Shown here: piece after piece, positions 63,539 to 64,000 of the stretch
How positions within the stretch are numbered: the first letter of the stretch is position 1
Layout: the number at the start of each line of letters is the position of its first letter
Source of the DNA: Aquisphaera insulae
Lineage (GTDB): Bacteria; Planctomycetota; Planctomycetia; Isosphaerales; Isosphaeraceae
NCBI RefSeq assembly: GCF_011064615.1
Contig: NZ_JAALJH010000026.1
Location: 1 to 64,000, forward strand
Direction: 5' to 3'
DNA: 64,000 nucleotides
The notes under the pieces: generated by a model
What the model saw: the letters and a program-made list of their open reading frames with translations, nothing else
What the model was told of the DNA's origin: nothing
The model's database searches: none
Position numbers and translations under genes: made by a program

Positions 63539-64000
63539 ATGGGCAGGAGCGTCCAGGCCGGGCTACTTTCGATGATGATCGTGGGGATGAGCACGGGGGT
63601 TGCGGCCCCTGCGCTCGCCCAGGCCCAGCCGGCCGCCCCGGCGGCCGGGACCCAGGCCGCCCCCAAGGTCCCGGGCGCCGACGACGTCCTGGCGACCGTC
63701 ACCGAGGGGAGCGTCAGCGAGAAGGTGACCAAGGGGGAGCTCGTCAACTTCCTCAGCCGGTATCCGATCCCGGCCACGGAGAACCGCGATCAGCTCTACC
63801 ACGATGCGGTCGATTCCCTGGTCAACACCAAGCTCCTGACCATGTTCCTGAACCGCCAGAAGATCGCCGTCGATCCCTCCAAGGTGGACGCCGAGATCGC
63901 CCGCGTCGAGAGCAGCCTGAAGCAGGACAAGCAGGACCTGCAGACCGCCCTCAAGGAGAACAACCTCGACATCAAGGACCTCCGGTCCGAGATGGAGAAC
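63539..64000 (+). CDS. Secreted SurA/PrsA-like peptidyl-prolyl isomerase, 5' part
   Basis: The first 154 codons of a secreted protein that continues beyond the window. A signal peptide (about 1-28, ending PALAQA) is followed by an Ala/Pro-rich linker and a helical segment: VTKGELVNFLSRYP, HDAVDSLVNTKLLTMFLN and VDAEIARVESSLKQDKQDLQ. This is the layout of the N-terminal chaperone domain of SurA and PrsA. The catalytic parvulin domain would lie outside, so the call is based on the N-terminal domain only. GGAG lies 9 bases upstream of the ATG. Confidence 0.7.
   Translation, partial: MGRSVQAGLLSMMIVGMSTGVAAPALAQAQPAAPAAGTQAAPKVPGADDVLATVTEGSVSEKVTKGELVNFLSRYPIPATENRDQLYHDAVDSLVNTKLLTMFLNRQKIAVDPSKVDAEIARVESSLKQDKQDLQTALKENNLDIKDLRSEMEN

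Overview
The window is high-GC bacterial DNA that fits a planctomycete, most likely of the Isosphaeraceae type. The evidence is the gene content: a PVC-type CxxCH cytochrome-like protein, a TIGR03067 lipocalin-like protein, an ECF sigma factor next to a very large Ser/Thr kinase-TPR protein, a secreted protein with the planctomycete N-terminal LERLESRSLLS motif, a bacterial alpha-2-macroglobulin, a GxGYxYP protein and a MoxR/DUF58/transglutaminase operon. The assignment rests on family knowledge, not on a search.

Layout. 1-2190: a group II intron on the minus strand, with its maturase and a recognisable domain V. 2762-6129: a tight plus-strand operon of four overlapping genes: an ornithine-decarboxylase-like PLP enzyme, an NNMT/PNMT-type N-methyltransferase, an amidinotransferase very close to glycine amidinotransferase, and an SMR-size four-helix membrane protein. 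It looks like a complete pathway plus exporter for a methylated guanidino or amidino compound, and is the most interesting part of the window. 6130-9143: a structured gap, an unknown 178-aa protein and a GxGYxYP secreted protein. 9247-11137: an Rrf2 regulator and an acyltransferase-3 membrane protein, with a long interrupted inverted repeat upstream. 11728-18335: an NmrA-like protein, protoporphyrinogen oxidase (HemG/HemY type) divergent from a TIGR04053-type radical SAM/SPASM protein, a BNR-like secreted protein, and the thyA-folA pair. 18366-25572: a polytopic membrane protein, an unusual 1274-aa receptor-like membrane protein and a small secreted protein; a perfect dyad sits between the first two, divergent genes.

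25804-35835: an MGH1/GH63-like glycosidase, a 2058-aa alpha-2-macroglobulin with an intact CTEQ thioester motif, and an Rpn-type nuclease/transposase-like protein. 36004-42517: a co-oriented set of an ABC-2-type double permease, the CxxCH protein and a clan GH-A glycosidase-like lipoprotein. 42597-45780: a Tat-exported NAD-dependent epimerase, a methyltransferase and the ECF sigma factor, which is followed after 8 nt by the kinase-TPR gene (45789-49517). 49382-53325: the LERLESRSLLS protein (tail-to-tail with the kinase) and a tail-specific protease with a clear intrinsic terminator. 53738-56246: the TIGR03067 protein and a proline-rich anchored protein with an 18-bp tandem repeat. 56284-62144: a divergent YchF-type GTPase, then transglutaminase, DUF58 and MoxR ATPase in one operon. 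62248-64000: mannose-6-phosphate isomerase and the start of a SurA/PrsA-like PPIase that runs off the edge.

Most genes are ordinary chromosomal planctomycete genes. The left 6 kb (intron plus amidinotransferase operon) is the clearest accessory segment.
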